From: DATKCA01 sp035544675
Lineage (GTDB): Bacteria > Acidobacteriota > Thermoanaerobaculia > Gp7-AA8
Length of the DNA stretch: 5,641 nt
Assembly (NCBI GenBank): GCA_035544675.1
Contig: DATKCA010000090.1
Location: 1-5,641 of the forward strand
Direction of reading: 5' to 3'
Shown here piece by piece: positions 1 to 3,245 of the stretch. Position numbers and translations under genes: made by a program. The stretch's first letter is position 1. Each line of letters opens with the position of its first letter. The notes under the pieces were generated by a model. The model was not told where the DNA came from, did no database searches, and worked only from the letters and a program-made list of their open reading frames with translations.

Positions 1-534
1 CTACGGCGCTTCCGCTGCCGACGCCGTCTTCGCTGCCGGCTCCAGCAGCTTCGGCCGCGGCCGGAACGGCCGCTGCATCACGTGGCGCTCGGCGTTCGAC
101 GTCCACTGAAACGCGTCCATCACATCGGTGAACGCGGCGGACGCGGCCGTCGCGGCCGCCTGGCACGCCTCCGCGGATTCGAAGCGGATCGCGCCGATCT
201 CGTCGATATGGGATGCGATGTCGCGCCGGATGTCGGCGATGTGCCGGTGCTCGTGCTGCAGTGCCGCGGGAGTGTTGAGGAACGTGACGGCATGGAACCG
301 CGCCTTCGCTACGATGCGCCACTGCTGCTCAGCCGCCTCGCACGCGCAGTCGAGCTTCCGCGCGAAGAATCGGGTGCAGGCGGAGATCGTCGCGTCTGCG
401 TTGCAGCGTTGCCCGAGGACGCTGCGGCTGCCGATGAGGTGGACGGAGTGGAAGGCCATCTTGACGCTCTCCTCCGCCAGGAGCGGCGCGGCGCAGAAGA
501 CCAGAACGAGACAAAGCCGAACGTGGGCAGGCAT
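1..534 (-). CDS. Small exported protein with HExxH motif (possible DUF922-like metalloprotease)
   Basis: The gene encodes 177 residues. The N-terminus looks like a signal peptide: a short positive start, a hydrophobic stretch at about residues 7-20 (LCLVLVFCAAPLLA) and likely cleavage after Ala20, so the product is probably periplasmic or secreted. A zinc-type HExxH motif lies at H94-E95-H96-R97-H98 (HEHRHIADI). The 'HExxHxxIA' context resembles the DUF922 family of predicted secreted metal-dependent proteases, but the match is only to that short stretch. Cysteines at 44, 53, 63, 65 and 124 could form disulfides. The tail (about 155-177) is Pro/Ala/Lys-rich and probably disordered. The ATG (534-532) has a good Shine-Dalgarno, GAGGG on the minus strand (541-545), 6 nt upstream. 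The stop codon sits exactly at the window edge, so the gene is complete. Neighbours give no functional clue. The reading frame is well supported by start, SD and signal peptide; the function is not established. Confidence 0.7.
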   Translation of the reverse strand: MPAHVRLCLVLVFCAAPLLAEESVKMAFHSVHLIGSRSVLGQRCNADATISACTRFFARKLDCACEAAEQQWRIVAKARFHAVTFLNTPAALQHEHRHIADIRRDIASHIDEIGAIRFESAEACQAAATAASAAFTDVMDAFQWTSNAERHVMQRPFRPRPKLLEPAAKTASAAEAP

Positions 535-653
535 TCGACACCCTCAGCTTACGTGTCCGTAACGGGTTTGTCACCTCCTCGACACAGATCGGAAACCGGT
601 AACCGGCAACCGGAAACGGTGGGGCACCGGCTAACGGAGTTACCGTATCCGCC
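535..653. promoter_or_regulatory. Divergent intergenic region
   Basis: This 119-bp gap separates the start of the leftward exported-protein gene from the start of the rightward ygiD gene, so it must hold promoters for both unless one is read from further away. I could not pick out convincing -35/-10 pairs on either strand. It contains the heptamer repeat described separately (594-620) and the SD of the leftward gene (541-545). Confidence 0.45.
594..620. repeat. Short tandem heptamer repeat, AACCGGN
   Basis: Three full copies and one degenerate copy of a 7-bp unit follow each other: AACCGGT (594-600), AACCGGC (601-607), AACCGGA (608-614) and the shortened AACGGT (615-620). It lies 34 bp before the ygiD start in the divergent gap. 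Each unit contains the self-complementary CCGG core, so it could be read the same way on either strand. It could be a variable simple-sequence tract or a clustered protein-binding site; the sequence does not decide. Confidence 0.6.
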
Positions 654-1430
654 ATGACGCGCATGCCCGCCATCTTCTTCGGCCACGGGAATCCGATGAA
701 CGCGATCGAGACGAACGCTTACACGGAGGGTTGGAAGCGGCTCGGCGAGTCGATGCCGCGGCCGGAGGCGATCGTGGTGGTCTCGGCGCACTGGTATCTG
801 CCGGCCACGCTCGTCACGGCGCAGGAGAAGCCGCGCACGATTCACGACTTCGGCGGCTTTCCGCGGCCCCTGTACGCGGTGCAGTACCCAGCTCCGGGCG
901 ACCCCGCGCTCGCGGCGCGCCTGGAGTCGCTGCTCGCGCCGGTCGAGGCGCATGGCGATCGGGAGTGGGGACTCGATCACGGGACGTGGTCCGTGCTGGT
1001 CCACGTCTTTCCGAAGGCCGACATCCCGGTCGTGCAGCTCAGCATCGACGAGACCCAGCCGGCGGAGTTTCACTACGGGCTCGGAAAGAAGCTCGCGCCG
1101 CTGCGCGACCAGGGCGTGCTGGTGATGGGCAGCGGCAATCTCGTTCACAACCTGCACGCGTACGCGTGGGGGAGGCATCCCGCCGAGCCGTTCGACTGGG
1201 CGGTGCGCTTCGAGACGAAGGCGCGCGAGCTGATGACGTCCGGAGACGATGCGCCGCTCGTCGCGTACGAGTCGCTGGGCCGCGACGCGATGCTCTCCGC
1301 ACCGACTCCCGATCACTACCTGCCATTGCTCTATGTCCTCGGCGCACGGCATCGCGATGATCGCGTCGATTTTCCCGTCGAAGGCATCGACGGAGGATCG
1401 GTGTCGATGCTGACGGCGCAGCTGTCCTGA
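654..1430 (+). CDS. ygiD: 4,5-DOPA extradiol dioxygenase-type protein (YgiD/DODA, LigB superfamily)
   Basis: This 258-residue protein matches the class III extradiol ring-cleavage dioxygenases of the LigB type, which open catechol rings using a non-haem metal. It is cytosolic, with no signal peptide. Family signatures appear in order: GHGNPMNA with His11, VVVSAHWY with His46, IHDFGGFP (63-70), DHGTW with His109, GSGNLVHNLH with His165, TPDHYLPLLYVLG with His221, and a C-terminal VEGIDGGSVSML close to the E. coli YgiD ending. His11, His46 and His221 are the expected metal ligands by family comparison, and His165 or His109 would be active-site residues. The length is close to E. coli YgiD. The start is uncertain: ATG 654 is used here, but ATG 663 (giving MPAIFFGHG) fits the usual family N-terminus equally well, and neither has a well-spaced SD. 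The true substrate may be another catechol. It converges with the pirin gene 26 bp downstream. Confidence 0.93.
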   Translation: MTRMPAIFFGHGNPMNAIETNAYTEGWKRLGESMPRPEAIVVVSAHWYLPATLVTAQEKPRTIHDFGGFPRPLYAVQYPAPGDPALAARLESLLAPVEAHGDREWGLDHGTWSVLVHVFPKADIPVVQLSIDETQPAEFHYGLGKKLAPLRDQGVLVMGSGNLVHNLHAYAWGRHPAEPFDWAVRFETKARELMTSGDDAPLVAYESLGRDAMLSAPTPDHYLPLLYVLGARHRDDRVDFPVEGIDGGSVSMLTAQLS

Positions 1431-1456
1431 GGGAGGAGCGCCGCCCCTTCACGGGA

Positions 1457-2323
1457 TCACGAGGCCGGATTCGCCTCCGCCGGCACCGGGAACTGCGGCG
1501 CCTCGATCCTTGCTCCTTCGTAGCCGATCACCTCGCCGAAACGGTGCGCCTCCCAGTCCGCGCGCGCCGCGGCGATCTCCTCTTTCGACCTGGCCACGAA
1601 GTTCCACCACATATAGACCTGCTCTCCGAACGGCGCGCCGCCGAGGAGCATCAGCCGCGCGCCGCGCTGCGTCTCGACCGGCAGCTCGTCGAGGCCCGGC
1701 GCCGCGTGGTACAGCCTGTCGATCTCCAGCTCCACGCTGTCCGCGGTCGCGTCGCCCTCCATCAGCATCACTCCGTGCTCGAACGAGCCGTCCAGCGGCA
1801 GCGACGTGCCCTCCCTCACCCGCGCCTCGGCGCCGACCATCGGCGAATACGCGCTGGCCGGCGAGCCCCCGCCGATGAACAGCGTCACGTCCGCGCCGCG
1901 CACGTCCATCCTGGGCAGCTCCGCGTGATGCTCGAACGACGGATCGCGATGTCGCGCCGCATCGGGCAACGCCACCCAGAGCTGCACGCCGCTGAGCACT
2001 CCTGAATGCGACCGCGGCGTCTCCTCCGCATGCGAGATCCCCTTCCCCGACGTCATCACATTCAACTGCCCCGGACGGATCATCGCCTCCGATCCGAGGG
2101 AGTCGCGGTGGAGGACTTCGCCGGAGAGGAGCCAGGTGACGGTCTGCAGGCCGATGTGCGGATGCGGTGCGACGTCCATCGGCTTCTCGTCCGTGAACGA
2201 GAGCGGACCGTAGCGATCGAGAAAGCACCACGGTCCGATGAGACGGCGCTGCCGCACGGGGAGGAGCCGGCGGATCTCGAGCGGGCCGAGGCGCGTGGTG
2301 CGGGGTGGGAGGGGGGTGAGCAT
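1457..2323 (-). CDS. Pirin family protein (bicupin, quercetinase-like)
   Basis: The gene encodes 288 residues with the two-cupin layout of pirins. The N-terminal cupin (about 10-125) carries the metal site: His54 and His56 in APHPHIGLQTVTW, then His98 and Glu100 in TSGKGISHAEETP. Together these give the family's three-His-one-Glu iron ligand set. The C-terminal pirin domain (about 175-275) includes LMLLGGAPFGEQVYMWWNF and KEEIAAARADWEAHRFGEV. Some bacterial pirins (E. coli YhhW) cleave quercetin, while others act in redox sensing or metabolic regulation, so the substrate is unknown. I chose ATG 2323 because family members begin shortly before the 'RLGPLEIRRLLP' strand. A longer in-frame GTG start at 2395 would translate part of the palindromic repeat into 24 non-conserved residues. 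No good SD precedes 2323, so the start is less certain than the identity. It is divergent from the glycosyltransferase gene and convergent with ygiD. Confidence 0.93.
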   Translation of the reverse strand: MLTPLPPRTTRLGPLEIRRLLPVRQRRLIGPWCFLDRYGPLSFTDEKPMDVAPHPHIGLQTVTWLLSGEVLHRDSLGSEAMIRPGQLNVMTSGKGISHAEETPRSHSGVLSGVQLWVALPDAARHRDPSFEHHAELPRMDVRGADVTLFIGGGSPASAYSPMVGAEARVREGTSLPLDGSFEHGVMLMEGDATADSVELEIDRLYHAAPGLDELPVETQRGARLMLLGGAPFGEQVYMWWNFVARSKEEIAAARADWEAHRFGEVIGYEGARIEAPQFPVPAEANPAS

Positions 2324-2347
2324 TCGAGTAGCGGGAATCGTACTTCC

Positions 2348-2438
2348 GTCATTCCGAGCGTAACGAGGAATCCGGGCGTGTGGGCGGTAAGACACCGTAC
2401 CGCCCTGCCCCCAGATCCCTCGCTACGCTCGGGATGAC
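2348..2438. repeat. Dispersed palindromic repeat (long inverted repeat with inner hairpin)
   Basis: Two 25-nt arms, 2348-2372 and 2414-2438, are reverse complements of each other with three mismatches. The spacer contains a second, perfect 8-bp inverted repeat, GGGCGGTA (2382-2389) and TACCGCCC (2398-2405), with an 8-nt loop. The outer arm read in one minus-strand frame gives the 'CHPERSEGS' peptide, and the other end gives 'GFLVTLGMTE'. These are hallmarks of widespread intergenic palindromic repeats often mistranslated as protein. It sits in the divergent gap between pirin and the glycosyltransferase gene and probably ends before either coding sequence. No target-site duplication or transposase was seen. 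Confidence 0.85.
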
Positions 2439-2445
2439 ACTCGGG

Positions 2446-2452
2446 TTTTTTT
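2446..2452 (+). promoter_or_regulatory. T-tract after the palindrome, 23 bp before the operon start
   Basis: Seven consecutive T follow the outer palindrome arm after 7 nt. A stem followed by U's resembles an intrinsic terminator in the rightward direction, but no rightward gene ends here. If transcription of the downstream operon begins left of 2348 this could act as a leader attenuator. If it begins to the right, the tract is merely AT-rich promoter DNA. The spacing from stem to T-run is longer than ideal. Confidence 0.2.
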
Positions 2453-2475
2453 GATAGGATGCGCATCACAGTCCA

Positions 2476-3195
2476 ATGTTCAGTCGTTCCATCGTGCTTT
2501 TCACGGGAGACCCGAAGCGGGAAGCCGTCCGCAAGGGTCTGCCTCGCGGTGTCCTCGGCACCCTGCACGGAAGGCTGATTGAGACGATCCGTCGCCGGAG
2601 CGACACCGCGCTCGTCATCGCCTCCGACTCGGCCGGACAGTTCCTTCTCAGCTCCGGCGGGCGGATCGCGCAAGCGGCCGCCGCGACCCTCGGCGAGAAG
2701 ATCTCCGCCGCGTACCGCTTCGCATTCGAGCTCGGATCGGAGTCGGTCCTCGTGCTGGCTGGCGACGTGGCCGGTGTCGACGACGCCCTGCTCGACGACG
2801 CCTTCCGCAAGCTCGAGACCTCGCCGCGCAGCTGTGTCCTCGGCCCCAGCGGCGACGGCGGCTTCTACCTCTTTGGCCTGAACCGCTCCGGCGGCCTCGC
2901 TTCGTCGATCGACTGGAACCGGGTTCCCTGGTTCACGGCCGCGTCGTCGGGCGCTCTGGCGCGCATCGTCTGCGAGGCGGGCGGCCGGGTGCTGTTCGGC
3001 GCGCGCGTCGACGACATCGACAGCCTCGCGGACGCCATCCGCGTCACGCGCCGGCTGTCGCGCGCGTTCCTCACGCTGCGCGCCAGACTGCAGTCTCTCC
3101 TCGTCATCAAACCGGCAGACTCCGCTCTGCCGTTCGTTCGCACCTCCGCGGATCTCCATCCGCATTCGCTGCTGCGCGGCCCTCCCCGGGCCTGA
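2476..3195 (+). CDS. TIGR04282/DUF2064 family glycosyltransferase (arsenosugar-type), divergent
   Basis: This 239-residue protein has the nucleotide-sugar-transferase fold pattern of DUF2064, the family that NCBI names arsenosugar biosynthesis glycosyltransferase. Visible landmarks are the N-terminal strand IVLFTGDP (6-13), VRKGLP (18-23) in place of the usual VKTRL loop, GEKISAAYRFAF (73-84), LVLAGDVAGV (92-101) with Asp97 at the metal-binding position of the usual SDCPG, LGPSGDGGFYLFGL (122-135), IDWNRVPW (145-152) and the terminal VDDIDSLADA (178-187). The core order and spacing match the family well. The normal Pro after the Asp is Ala99 and the N-terminal loop is degenerate, so activity may be altered. 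Residues about 190-239 are an Arg-rich tail outside the domain. The ATG has only a weak, distant SD-like GGAT. It sits 50 bp upstream of the radical SAM/ArsM fusion on the same strand with no terminator between, so co-transcription is likely. It would act in the cytosol on a nucleotide-sugar donor; the acceptor is unknown. Confidence 0.82.
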   Translation: MFSRSIVLFTGDPKREAVRKGLPRGVLGTLHGRLIETIRRRSDTALVIASDSAGQFLLSSGGRIAQAAAATLGEKISAAYRFAFELGSESVLVLAGDVAGVDDALLDDAFRKLETSPRSCVLGPSGDGGFYLFGLNRSGGLASSIDWNRVPWFTAASSGALARIVCEAGGRVLFGARVDDIDSLADAIRVTRRLSRAFLTLRARLQSLLVIKPADSALPFVRTSADLHPHSLLRGPPRA

Positions 3196-3233
3196 CGCGC
3201 CGCACCTCTCACTTCGCATCTCACAAAATTTTC

Positions 3234-3238
3234 GGAGG
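3234..3238 (+). promoter_or_regulatory. Strong Shine-Dalgarno (GGAGG) for the fusion gene
   Basis: GGAGG ends 7 nt before ATG 3246, an optimal spacing, and is preceded by an AT-rich AAAATTTT stretch (3226-3233 region) in an otherwise GC-rich window. It fixes the start of the fusion gene and implies efficient translation compared with the weak sites of the neighbouring genes. Confidence 0.85.
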
Positions 3239-3245
3239 TAGTCTC

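Noticed and set aside
571..580. Perfect Shine-Dalgarno-like GAGGAGGTGA on the minus strand
   Set aside because: No start codon follows at a usable distance before a stop, and the real gene start at 534 has its own SD. Probably coincidental.
553..585. Inverted pair GTGTC (553-557) and GACAC (581-585) as an operator
   Set aside because: Only 5 bp arms with a 23-bp spacer; expected by chance in GC-rich DNA.
82..657. Plus-strand frames overlapping the leftward exported-protein gene
   Set aside because: Low-complexity Arg/Gly/Ala-rich translations without signal peptide or SD. The minus-strand frame has start, SD and signal peptide.
1431..1456. Bidirectional terminator between the convergent ygiD and pirin genes
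   Set aside because: The 26-bp gap shows no convincing stem-loop and no T or A run.
2324..2395. Longer pirin start at GTG 2395
   Set aside because: The added 24 residues translate one arm of the palindromic repeat and are not part of the pirin family; no SD precedes the GTG.
2455..2460. TAGGAT as a -10 box for the glycosyltransferase gene
   Set aside because: It matches TATAAT at only four of six positions and has no recognisable -35 at suitable spacing.
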